Below, piece after piece: positions 53,757 to 63,935 of a stretch of DNA of 64,000 nucleotides (positions are counted from its first letter, which is position 1; each line of letters starts with the position of its first letter). Source of the stretch: Eretmocerus hayati (taxonomy: Eukaryota > Arthropoda > Insecta > Hymenoptera > Aphelinidae); assembly GCA_029851415.1 (NCBI GenBank), contig CM056742.1:76498748-76562747 (forward strand), in the 5' to 3' direction. The position numbers and the translations under genes are program-made. The notes below the pieces were generated by a model. It did not search any database. It had not been told where the DNA came from and saw only the letters and a list, made by a program, of their open reading frames with translations.

Positions 53757-54926
53757 TGTTACGTGCAAAGTCCAAAATTGTGCACTCCGGGGAGTGCACA
53801 ACGGGGGTTTGTGCAAAGCCCGGTGGATCGGACTCTGCACAACTCGCGTTGTGCAAAGCCCGATATGCTGAGTTTTACACAGAGGATCAGTGTGTATTCT
53901 GCGATGTATAGAGGTGAGTCGGGAAATTTCTAACACACAATGAGCGACATGAAGAGTCGATTCTTCTTCCAATGTTTACTAATACTCGAGCAAATTGTAC
54001 TCGATATAGTATGCCAACGGTGCCCTCAAAATCAAAATGAATAATGCTGAGACTAATTTATTGTGAATACGTTTAATATGAGAAACGCGTCATCAAAATT
54101 AAACAATGAAAGACAATTTTTTCTTACAAGATAAAAATAACAATAGTCTCTGCGAAAATCATCGATCGTCAATTCACACGAGAATAATTATTGAATATAG
54201 CGAGATATTTTGAAGATAAAATACTTATAACGCTTGGTAAAAAATTGCTTCCCTAGTTATATTAGCATATTTGGCTTTCACGGGGTCATTAATCTTGTGG
54301 AATCCTTCATGTCCCGTTTCAACGTGGATTTTTATCAGAATATCAAAAATTTCTGAATCTTGCACGTAGTATTTTACGTCACTTTCGTCACTTGCTTTCA
54401 TTGGCATGATCAATCGTGATGTATCGCCAACAGTCAATACATCGTATCGTGCCAGTCTCCTGTAGTCAAGCGACGATTTATTCTTTTTATTTTTTGCAGC
54501 TAGAACACTTGCGATAAGATTTTGATAGTCCACTGCACTCTTAATCAAACTTTTATTATCCCTCAATATGATTGAGTTGAGTTTAGAATTGAAATCATCC
54601 CGAAACGAATCAGCGCTATTTGGATCCATAATTTTGTAACTCAAATAAGTGTCGATGTGATTGGCCTCGCGAGACTGACTGCTGTAAACATGATTTGAAT
54701 TATTATTATTAGCAATTTCCCGACTCACCTCTATACATCGCAGAATACACACTGATCCTCTGTGTAAAACTCAGCATAACGGGCTTTGCACAGAAAATTC
54801 TTGTGCAAAGCCCGATGCATCGGACTCTGCACAAATCGCGTTGTGCAAAGTCCGATCCACCGGGCTTTGCACAAACCATCGTTGTGCACTCCCCGGAGTG
54901 CACAATTTCGGACTTTGCACGTAACA
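53757..54926 (-). mobile_element. Ginger-like DNA transposon, truncated inside
   Basis: TIRs of about 175-200 bp start TGTTACGTGCAAAGTCC and end with the complement …GGACTTTGCACGTAACA. The flanks are TATA at 53753-53756 and 54927-54930. The TGTNR start and 4-bp duplication fit Ginger elements. The arms are rich in TGTGCAAAGCCC words. The middle holds one minus-strand ORF with an integrase zinc-binding motif (54225-54629). The integrase core is missing, so this is an internal-deletion derivative. Confidence 0.75.
54225..54629 (-). CDS. Integrase N-terminal (HHCC-type) fragment, KRBA2-like
   Basis: I start it at the ATG giving MDPNSADSFRDDFNSKLNSI, because the longer frame upstream runs into the TIR. 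About 134 codons end at a TAA. LDYRRLARYDVLTVGDTSRL is followed by IFDILIKIHVETGHEGFHKI and KYANITREAIFYQAL. This is the H-x3-H part of an integrase zinc-binding domain with the 'K.KY.NITRE' stretch common in KRAB-A-domain-2-like/Ginger proteins of insects. The Cys pair and the DDE core should follow but the ORF stops. Probably a remnant, though the open frame suggests a fairly young copy. Confidence 0.65.
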   Translation of the reverse strand: MDPNSADSFRDDFNSKLNSIILRDNKSLIKSAVDYQNLIASVLAAKNKKNKSSLDYRRLARYDVLTVGDTSRLIMPMKASDESDVKYYVQDSEIFDILIKIHVETGHEGFHKINDPVKAKYANITREAIFYQAL

Positions 54927-57135
54927 TATATATTCTCTTTATATGCTCGAGTTGAGGGAGAAGCGGACGTCGTGCTGGCGTCGCGATGCTCATAAAGTTT
55001 AAAGGCTCCGTAGTGCTTGTGTTACTCTATTCGTGAATTCATCACTGGCTGAATCCATATAAAATCGTCCGGTGAAACAAGTCGACATGTCTAACTTCCT
55101 TGGCGAGGGAATATATGATTCTAGAGACAAGACGGAGAGACACGTATTTTTCTATTTCGACCAAACCTAATTCTCTCGAAAGTCGTGCGAGTTTTGAGTT
55201 TAGAGGTAAAATGACGAATTTCTGAAAATATGACTCTTGAAAATCACTGAAATTGCAACTTCTCGGCAGGCAGTCAGCATGTTCCTACCCCGATTTTCAT
55301 TGTTGTATAGCAGGAAAACCTGCTTACAGCTCAAGGAATCATTATTTTATGCAAAATGGTCAGAATTGAGTATCTCGAGAAAGTATTGATATTTTTGGCT
55401 GAAATTTCACATGAGATCGGATTTGAATATGAAGAATGGGGTAAAAATTTTACGGTCTGCAGGACATAATCGGATCGGGCAGGAAAATAACAATTTGAGA
55501 AAAGCAACTTTCTTATCCAGCAATTAGCAATAACATTGGACTCCTATCATTTTTGCATCAGGATCATCGTGACAGGAATGCGAATCATCTGAAATGTATC
55601 TAGATCTACTCTCATTATGCTTATGGTGACCTTATCTGCCTGACAATATCCCAAGAGGCTCATCTGATTCAGAAAAATGAAAGGACTCTGCCATTATCTA
55701 CTGTAATCAATATGTATGTGTTCAATATTATGTCGTCGATCCGAGATATATGAGGAAATCCCAGAAACTTTTGACTTTTGCTGTCACTCCACCATCATTT
55801 GGGCTGTGTGACGAGTAATGAGGCCTAACGAGTCAAATTCTTTTTGTTCGGATGACCTGAAAACGGAACCAAATTTGAAGTGCATCGGTCGATGTGAATA
55901 GAGACTAGAGACGATCAAGTGCGAGAAAATACTCAAAATTCGGCAAAATAACGTGTCACTCGGTCCAACTCTCAAAATTCGTTAAGCTCTCGTGGCCTTA
56001 GCATACTACATCAGGTTCTGTAACTTTGCAGGCATGTTCCTTGTGATCCGAAGTTATGATTTTCTTCTTCCAGGAAGATCTACATCGATGTACTCAGCCG
56101 TGACACGCATTGGACAGTCTGTCACTCCATTTCGATGAAAAATTATTACTCCTGTTCTTAGATTCATACACTTTTTAGCATATTCTAGAGGGACTCCTCG
56201 ATAAACTCATTGTCTTACTCGCGCAAAAATGAACCAATCGACCTTTTGCAGGTCCATGGACATCAACGGGAAAATCAAGGAATGGCGTTCAACCGAAATT
56301 GATTAGCGCCTTTCATGGTATACTAGGACGTATTCTCCGCACGCGGGACATCATGTTTTTTTTTTTCATTTAGGAAATTGAAATCAAACCGGTATCGAGA
56401 TGATGGGTATCTGGTTTGGTGTACCATAATTCCAATCTTGATGGCAACCATCAACCTTGATTTCATTCAAGATGAAAATCATATCCAATTCTTCGTGGCA
56501 CAACGATCGAAATATTCTATGCATATCCTTAAGGGAGCGCGTCATTTCCCAAGCCAACTTTTTGTACTCAAAACTGGACATGTTCGTCAAAACGACACAA
56601 TACCACAATACGACACATACTTTCATAGTCACAATGGGTAGAAAACGTCCTATTGGTCAGCATAAAAACTATCAGAGCCCAGAAAAAACTGTTCTCAAAT
56701 ATTGATCGTTGTGATGAATTCAGTGTGACAATTACCGATACATGAGGCCTCTCTAGAAGAGTTTTGAATGTGCGCGCCCAAAACGGAGTTGCAGTGGGTG
56801 CGGTCTATACCAGCGCGCGCGCTGATCCACTTCTTTGCGCGTCGATTGACCCTTTCGGCAGGGGCCATCCATCTATTACGTCCACGATTTTTAGCCTACA
56901 CTTGGAAATTTCATGACGTCCTAACTCAACGGAAATGGTTTCGATTTGCCTTTCACAGAATTTCAATGATGTATCACAGTGGCCTTGATTGTAAACCTCC
57001 AGATTAATCATTTTTTCTACAATACCGGAATGATTTCGTGAACGAACCCTAAAAACGTCCTTGGCGACCGATGAGAAGACGGCCACGTACACGATTCGAG
57101 ACAACAGCTGATCGCGTTCGACTTCGATTCGATAC

Positions 57136-57351
57136 ATGAGACTGATGGGGATTGAGATACGGGATTTACGTCGTTCTCGGTGGTGTACACTTGCTGTAAT
57201 CAACGGACGGAATCCAAATTATCGAGAAATAGTGGATAATATTATTGAAATACCATATCCACCTCGCTACTCTCAGACTCTGGCACGTTTTGGAGTACCA
57301 TCTATACAAGTGGGGGCTATTGAGAATTTTACATCGACAAAATCGTCATGA
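57136..57351 (+). CDS. Unrecognised 71-codon ORF in the large TIR element
   Basis: MRLMGIEIRDLRRSRWCTLA, then EIPYPPRYSQTLARFGVPSI. The composition looks protein-like but I recognise no family. It lies 150 bp upstream of the longer ORF in a different frame and could be a broken part of the same gene. Confidence 0.2.
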   Translation: MRLMGIEIRDLRRSRWCTLAVINGRNPNYREIVDNIIEIPYPPRYSQTLARFGVPSIQVGAIENFTSTKSS

Positions 57352-57499
57352 AACGTGCCATAAAATCTTCCAAAATATTCAAAGATACTCTAGATTTGTG
57401 TAAGAATGACTAGGATCGTATTTAATATTCGCATCTTGTATGTCAGTGGATGATGGGATCTGATGGTAGGACCGAGAGTCTTCGATATTTGGTGAATTT

Positions 57500-58024
57500 T
57501 TGTCACCTTTTGATAGGTCACAAGCCTTTATCATTACTATTGAGCGATCCTCATCTAAAACTCTGAAAGTTGAGAATCTTTGTCATCCATTTAAGTATTC
57601 TACGAGAGATTCCCGGCCGGATCACCCCCGATGCTCAGCCAATCAATGCAAATTTCGGACCATATATTTTAAAAAAATTCCCAACATGTGGCGCAAGACT
57701 TTGTTCTGTAAATCGTTTAGGGATCTTTTTCGGATGATCCACATGGGAGATTATGTTTTTGGAGCCTTCAAAGGAGTTGTCTACAAATTTTCAGACATGT
57801 ACACATCGTTCTTCAGTATTCTCACTTCTAGGGGCGAAAAGTCAAAGGTTTCTGGGATTTCCTCATATGTAAATGGGTCGGAGGGAATGATGGTCTATCA
57901 ATTTCTTTTCCCAAATTCCATCGAGGCACTTTGTTCATCAGAGAAAGAGAACCACGAGGCGAATATGAGAGCTGCGTTCAATGCAAGACAAAGCAGCTTC
58001 GATGAAATTTCGTGGGGAAATTGA
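57500..58024 (+). CDS. Unrecognised 174-codon ORF in the large TIR element
   Basis: The frame includes NMWRKTLFCKSFRDLFRMIH, MGDYVFGAFKGVVYKFSDMY and GMMVYQFLFPNSIEALCSSE, and ends NARQSSFDEISWGN before a TGA at 58022. Aromatic-rich, without signal peptide, membrane span or known motif. A CAG-free TTTGATAG|GTCACAAG context lies at its start, so an upstream exon is possible. It is the best candidate for a protein of this element. No function is proposed. Confidence 0.3.
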   Translation: MSPFDRSQAFIITIERSSSKTLKVENLCHPFKYSTRDSRPDHPRCSANQCKFRTIYFKKIPNMWRKTLFCKSFRDLFRMIHMGDYVFGAFKGVVYKFSDMYTSFFSILTSRGEKSKVSGISSYVNGSEGMMVYQFLFPNSIEALCSSEKENHEANMRAAFNARQSSFDEISWGN

Positions 58025-58092
58025 TGAACCATTGTTTCCTGAGACCCAATTCCATACATCTCGAATCAACCACATAATATTGAACTTATGTA

Positions 58093-59906
58093 TGGATGGC
58101 TCCCGATCAGAACGGTATAAGTCCATTTTTCTGATTTCTGGTAAATTAGCTTCGAAGTTTTCTTGCGATAAAAAATTCGGATTGTGATTTGCAGTAACTA
58201 TGCTTCATTCATCATATAATGAGTGTGTTTTTACGACATTTTTTGCAACCGGCGTAATAATTTTCGATTGTTTACACTTTTCACGCATTATTTTGCGATA
58301 AAAAATGGACTTATACCGTTCTGGTCCCCAATTTTTCTCGACTTCTTTGTCGGACCAGAACGGGTTTAAGTCCATCATTTCTGTTAAATAGACTTATACC
58401 GTTCTAGACCGAAGAAAGTAGAGAAGCGAATCGAGTTTGACTGTGCTGGATCAAAAAATGTATAATTTCACACCGTTATGGACCAAAAAATGTCGAGAAA
58501 ATGTGGACTTATACCGTTTTTGGCGAAAAAAAAGTTGAAAAATTCTGGGGGCCAGAACGGTATAAGTCCATGTTTATTCCTGAAATTGTCGACTGGGAGC
58601 TTCTATGTCTAGGTTTTGGTGGAGATATTCGCTAGTGTTCATGGAACATAATCGGTTTACATAGACGCATCTTACCGAACTGGTTCCATTCGGAGTACCA
58701 CGGCTGCAATGCATTATATTTGTGAGGTTGCAGCCCACGGGTGCGTATTCGAGGGTTTCAGTCAACACGTATTCATTCAATCAGCCTGATTTACACGCTA
58801 TAGTGTTTGGGAAGTAGTAAAGTGAGGAATTCCTCTTGGAATTCTGCTAATAAATTCAAATTCGGAGAGCGTAGATCGAGGCGTAGATTCGAGCACGCGT
58901 GATTGAAATACTTCAAATTTAACGTAGAACTCAAATAAGTGGTCAGAATTTCGTTAACTAAGCAATCTGAAAGCACTATATTGATTATATATTGATGAAA
59001 AATATATGATAATGTGGTTCAAGTTAGTTGGAGGTAGCTCAATTCGAGGAGTCCAGCACTTTTATACTTAGTATCTACCACAATGAGATTTATTTGTAAC
59101 TAGCAGAAGAATGGAGCTGACAGTCGGGTAATTACGGATATTGATCCTAGTGCAAGTTGATGATATCCAAAATGATTCCCCGGATTTATTGTGAATAAGG
59201 CATGTCTACTTGGCGATGAGTATAGGTATTCTCCGTCATTCACATTGCTTTTATGGATTATTGAGCTTGTTTTTATCTCGGATGTAGTCAGTCGGTCCTT
59301 TGAAAAGATCCTATCTCTAAAAAAATGATGAGAAACAAGAACCATAGCTAGTTTGAAATCGATTGCTCTGTCGACTCAATTTCTTCGGCTGACCCTGTAA
59401 ATCCGGTCTCGTCACTGACGATGTAAGATAACAGAAGTTTAATTTAGAGACAGTCCCCCAACAAGGTCACAATATACTTGCGGACACCCACAAAATCCTG
59501 ATCGAGGCTCTTCCGTACGTAAGAGCGTGGAGAAGGGAGTGATGAAGTTCGAGTTGCTAACATTTCAACGACTCGATGCAACCACCTCCACAACATAGGG
59601 TCCCTAATTTCCAATTCCTGGAGGCTGCTACTACTCCAAGTAGCCCACATGAGCACTATAATGGAGGTTACGAGGTGCGAGAGTGATGTTGTCGTGCTCG
59701 AGCATAGACTTATACCGTTCTGGTCCCCAAAATAAGTCGAAAATTTTTTCCCATCAGAAACGGTTATGTCGCTTGTGATGCGTCAGAACGCATCTTTGCT
59801 CCCGAAGTTGCACATACATGTTTTCGCATCTATTCCCTATTGTTCCCCGTCGAAAACTCAATTTTCACCAAAATGGACTTATACCGTTCTGGTCGGGAGC
59901 CGTCCA
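58093..59906. mobile_element. TA-flanked TIR element with GGACTTATACCGTTCTGG repeats
   Basis: It starts TGGATGGCTCCCGATCAGAA and ends with the complement …GGTCGGGAGCCGTCCA. TA lies at 58091-58092 and 59907-59908. The word GGACTTATACCGTTCTGG (or its complement) recurs at about 58105, 58309, 58385, 58505, 58552, 59704 and 59876. The AT-rich middle (58600-59690) has only short frames. Tc1/mariner-type by duplication; no transposase. Confidence 0.7.
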
Positions 59907-59910
59907 TATA

Positions 59911-61445
59911 TCGACGCATCTTACGAAGATTAACACCTCTTTTCTTGTGACTGACGAAGATTAACGTTTATTCGTTGTAAACACGAAGATTAACGGATTC
60001 TCCTTAGGTCCAAGAAGACTAACACTTACTCCTTAGGGGCACGAAGATTAACGCATTCTCGTTAAATCCACGAAGACTAACACTTACTGCTCAACGGCCC
60101 ATGAAACTAGCACTTACTCCTGAACGGTATGAAGACTATAACACACTCGCACACGTTCTCGTTCAGAGGGACGGAGACATAGTATTCCGTCTTAGGGCCA
60201 CGGAAAAAAACACATTCTCTTTAGCGGCACGAAAATTAACGCATCCGTAGACTTCATTCATGGAGGGCCGGAGACTGTAAGTATTTCGTTCAAGACGAAG
60301 TACTTACAATCTCCGTCCCTTTAAGAATGGAGTCTACGAATGTGTTAATTCTTGTGCCGTTAAGGAGAATGTGTTACTTTTCGTGGCCTTAAGACGGAAT
60401 ACTTACAGTACCGTTCAAAAGCTCTCGATGGGTGATCCATCGAGTACCCTGACTTGCAACAGCGATAAGTCGAATTCTATGCGTTGTACGAAAATTTTCA
60501 AGAAAGCATCTTGAAGAGCAGAAAAAATACTAACTTTTATCGGGTTTGGATGATTTTTATCGAATATTTTTGAAGATCCTGCACGCTGATGAAAAAATAG
60601 AAAATCTAAAAATTTTTTACTTTCATTGAGACACCTGCAGTTTTAATGCGAATAAAGATACGGCAACTCTGAAAAAGCATCTTGTAGAGCGGAAAAAACG
60701 CTATGTGTAGCTATTTTTCAATTATTTTTTACGTCCGCTGTATGAAGACGTGCGAGCTGTCCAAATCCCCAAAATCATGGTTTTTCACAGTTTTCTGTGC
60801 CGTTTCCGGTGATGAACAGTGATTTTGGGTATTTAGACAGCTCGTACGTCCTCACACACGGTACGTAAAAGTAATCAAAAAATAGCTACACGTGGCATTT
60901 TTCCGCTCTACAAGATGCTCTTTTCAGAATCGCCGTATCTTCATTCGCAACAAAACTGCAGGTGTCTCAATGAAAGTGAAAATTTTTAGATTTTCTACTT
61001 TTTCATCAGCGTGGAGGATCTTCAAAAATATTCGATAAAAATGATCAAAACCCAATAAAAGTTAGGACTTTTTTTGCTCTTTAAAATGCTCTCTCAAAAA
61101 TGTTCGTACAACGTATAGAATTCGACTTATCGCTGTTGCAAGTCAGGGTATTCGAGGGATCACCCATCGAGAACTTTTGAACGGTACTGTATAGTCTTCG
61201 TCCCTTCAAGAAAAAAATGCGCGAATGTGTTAATCTTCGTGCAGTTTCAGGAGTAAGTGTTACTCTTCGTGGTCCTAAGCAGTAAGAGATAATCTTCGTG
61301 GCGCTGAGGCGTAAGTGTTGATCTTCGTGGCGTACACAGTAAGTGTTGATCTTCGTGGCCGTGACAAAGCAAATGCTAATCTTCGGCCCCCGTGTTAGTC
61401 TTCGCGGGCGTTAGCGGATGTGTTAATCTTCGTAAGAGGCGTCGA
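59911..61445. mobile_element. TA-flanked foldback whose arms are CGAAGATTAAC tandem repeats
   Basis: It starts TCGACGCATCTTACGAAGAT and ends ATCTTCGTAAGAGGCGTCGA. TA lies at 59909-59910 and 61446-61447. Both arms are arrays of a ~30-bp unit (C-ACGAAGATTAACGC-ATTCTC-TTAG-type). The left array (to about 60403) is longer than the right one (61192-61445). Another TA element sits inside. Confidence 0.75.
60406..61189. mobile_element. 784-bp TA-flanked hairpin element, CAGTACCGTTCAAAAG termini
   Basis: Arms of about 370 bp start CAGTACCGTTCAAAAG and mirror at …CTTTTGAACGGTACTG, with TA at 60404-60405 and 61190-61191 and a loop of about 40 bp near 60800. Almost the whole element is hairpin, so its transcript would be a long double-stranded RNA. 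Confidence 0.85.
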
Positions 61446-62140
61446 TATTGACTATCGTCACTTCATTTTTCTGAGCCAGTTGAGACTCTTGGAATATCGT
61501 GAAGCAGATGAGGGAACCATGGGAATCATGAGAGTAGGTCTAGATACATTTTAGCTGGTGTGCCACCTCTCATGATGATTCTGATTGGTCAAAATGATAG
61601 GAGTTCAATGCTACAGCTGGTTGAAGGATTGAAAACAATTTCTTTCTCGAATTGTTCTCTTCCTACTCAATCTAATCATATTCTGCAGACCGGACAAATT
61701 TTACCTCATTCCTTTATATCAAGATCTAAACTGAAGAAATTTCCAGCCAAAAATATCAATACTTCTTCGAGATATTCAATTTAGACCATTTTCCATGAAA
61801 TAACGATTCCTTGAGCTGTAAACAGGTTTTCCTGCCATACAGCGATGAAAATTGGTGTGGAGAGCATGCACTTAACACTATGAAATAAAATTCGTGTCAA
61901 CATCCTGACTGCCTGCCAAGTAGCTGCAATTTCAGTGATTTTCCAGAGTCATTTCTCCAGATTATCGTCATTTTACCTTTAAATTTGAAACTCGCACAAC
62001 TTTCGACAGAATCGGTTTCGGGCAAAACAAAAAATACGCGTCTCTTGATTTTGTCCCTAGAATCATATATTTCCTCGCTGAGGGAATCAGAGATGTCGAC
62101 CGTTTTTACCGGACGACCTTATACGGATTCAGCCTATGGG

Positions 62141-62960
62141 CTTATGGGCATTGAAATTCAAATATGTCAAGCTTTGCGTGGGTTTTTGGTACCAATCAGT
62201 GATTAGTTCACCATTGTCGTTTATCATGAGCATATCCAAAAAAGGTAATCCGTGATGTTCTTCAATTCTCATAGTAGATTTGAGGTCAATGTTGTATTTA
62301 TTGAATCGTTGGCGAAGTTGTCAATCTGATTCTCAGGTATGATAGCAAAAATATTATCTACGAATCTGTTGAAAATTATCGGTTCCCAGTTGTACTTTCC
62401 ATGAATGAATTTCAAACATTCTACTTCAGCATCTTTTGAAACAAGATCACAAATTATGGGAGACAACGGAAGACCCATTAATGCACCAAGAATTTGTCTG
62501 TAGAATTCATTGTCAAATTGGATATGTTCAAAGACCGATGACTTCCATGAACTCCTCTTCATTTAATGGGGTGTGATTTTCGATATCATTCCAGCTTTCG
62601 TTAATAGCTTCGAAAATGAGTTCGAAAGAAATTTTCGTGAATATTGATTGAACATCAAGTTCAACAAAAACCCAACCTTGAGGAGTGATGATATCTTTTC
62701 ACGTCCGTTAAAGTCCAGCTGTCCCTCACATGGCTTTTCGGTCTAGTACAGCCTTGTGTAATCGCAGTTTTTAGTAGTTTGGAAAATTCACGTAATGGAG
62801 AATCAGTGATAGAGACTATGACTCTGAGAGGGGAATTTCCTTTCTGTGCTTCAACTGAACCGTATCCTCTGTCAATATGTTTGTTTTCTACATCAATGTT
62901 GAATTCATGATTTTTTGCTCTTTCTCTCTTGCTTTTAATATCCGTTCGAGTTGGATTCAC
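62141..62960 (-). pseudogene. Penelope-like element reverse transcriptase, broken copy
   Basis: On the minus strand, in order: SPLRVIVSITDSPLREFSKL and TRPKSHVRDSW (62960-62661); in another frame WVFVELDVQSIFTKISFELI with the RT aspartate; then QILGALMGLPLSPIICDLV and FNRFVDNIF (62562-62269), the catalytic box with FVDN in place of (Y/F)VDD; then GLPFLDMLMINDNGELITDW, YQKPTQ and YLNFNAH near 62140. This order (SPLRPIVS…, GTPMGSPLSPI, F.RYVDD, LPFLDV…WYRKPT) is that of Penelope-like elements, whose RT is usually followed by a GIY-YIG nuclease, absent here. Frame shifts and the FVDN change make it inactive. Confidence 0.85.
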
Positions 62961-63004
62961 TTTTGGAATGAATCATGCAAGATTATGAGTCATGGTGATC
63001 AATG

Positions 63005-63135
63005 AGTCCCGATTCACCCTCTCACAATGAAGTTTGTGATCTTGTTTCAGAGGATGCTAGAGTAGAATGTTTGAAATCCATTCATGAAAAGTACAACTGG
63101 GAACCAATAATTCTCAAAAGATTCGTAGATGATAT
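63005..63135 (+). pseudogene. Second Penelope-like RT fragment, plus strand, interrupted
   Basis: The plus-strand frame reads NEVCDLVSEDARVECLKSIH, then EKYNWEPIILKRFVDDI, closely matching the minus-strand copy but with the catalytic FVDD intact. It is cut at 63135 by a solo LTR and resumes at 63936-64000 (IFAIIPGNQID), running off the window. The MGxPLSP part upstream is altered (SPDSPSH), so this copy is damaged too. Confidence 0.8.
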
Positions 63136-63935
63136 TATGACGGTATATTAGCTCGTCATATTAATCATTTATGCGAGTCCGCAAAGTGCAATGCGGCTCG
63201 CCGGGATCTGCTTGGCTGCTACTGCATCGGGTCCCCGGACAACCTCCTGGCGGTTGCTCTCGTTCGGTATCGAGTATGACGGACGAACGACAGGGAGACA
63301 CTCATGAATTTATAAGAGCAGCAAGTACGAAATTAAGGGGAAGTTTATTCAAGAAATGAATTTAACAAGAAAGCGCATCCGAGCGCAACGCAACAGGTGA
63401 AATATACCGCGAGAGAGAGCCGCACGCCATTAAAGAGAGATAGAGAGACATTCTCGGCTTGTACTCACGCCGCAATGTCGCTTTGAAGGCCGCTGCCTCG
63501 GTCACGCTGTTCTCGGGGAGTCCGCTGACTGTCGCAAAAGCCGGGTGGGATTCCCCCCGTTGCCGCTGGGTACGGGAGCCTCGGCACCTGCAGGACCTGC
63601 GTTGGATGTCGGGGCGACCGGAGCACACGCGGCGCGGGAGAGGTTAGCCACGATACGGGTCACGCGATGTAGAGCGGACGACGACCGGAACAAGTCTGCT
63701 TGCTCATGGAATGGCCGCAAATTGTCAGAGCCGCAAGCCGCGTTCCTATTGGACAGCCATTTTGGGCACGCGCGCATTCTCTATCTCTCTCATATTCAAA
63801 CCTGCGTACTGCTCTCTCTTTGCTGCTACTCGAATGAACACCTGTAACAATCTTTGTAATACATATATGTGTGTGATCCAATAATAACTTATATCTAATT
63901 GCCGAGGAGAGAGTGATGGGATTTTACCCGTCACA
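63136..63935. repeat. Solo LTR (800 bp) inside the Penelope-like fragment
   Basis: It starts TATGACGG (expected TGTGACGG with G to A) and ends CCCGTCACA. It is flanked by ATAT at 63132-63135 and 63936-63939. The termini match those of the 17 kb element's LTRs (TGTGACGG…CGTCACA), as does the ATAT target, but at 800 bp it is a different family. Frames inside, up to 100 codons, have no recognised domain. No internal region or second LTR is present, so it arose by LTR-LTR recombination or is truncated. Confidence 0.75.

Larger units (their letters stand above)
55047..62134. mobile_element. Large TIR element with ~650-bp arms and nested foldbacks
   Basis: It starts GGCTGAATCCATATAAAATC and ends with the diverged complement GGATTCAGCC at 62134. 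The arms run to about 55690 and from about 61460, with roughly three quarters identity by eye (for example AATCACTGAAATTGCA and GGCAGGCAGTCAG shared). No target duplication is clear. Taking out the TA-flanked elements at 58093-59906 and 59911-61445 leaves about 3.7 kb. The inside carries unrecognised ORFs at 57136-57351 and 57500-58024. The right end abuts a Penelope-like RT pseudogene, so it may have inserted into one. Superfamily unknown. Confidence 0.65.

Noticed and set aside
53531..53911. 126-codon frame across the GT microsatellite
   Set aside because: The middle is a run of Cys-Val from the (GT)n repeat and the end is transposon TIR.
56805..57203. 132-codon minus frame in the large TIR element
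   Set aside because: Overlaps the plus-strand frames 56768-57007 and 57136-57351; no domain on either strand, so I kept only the plus-strand set as weak candidates.
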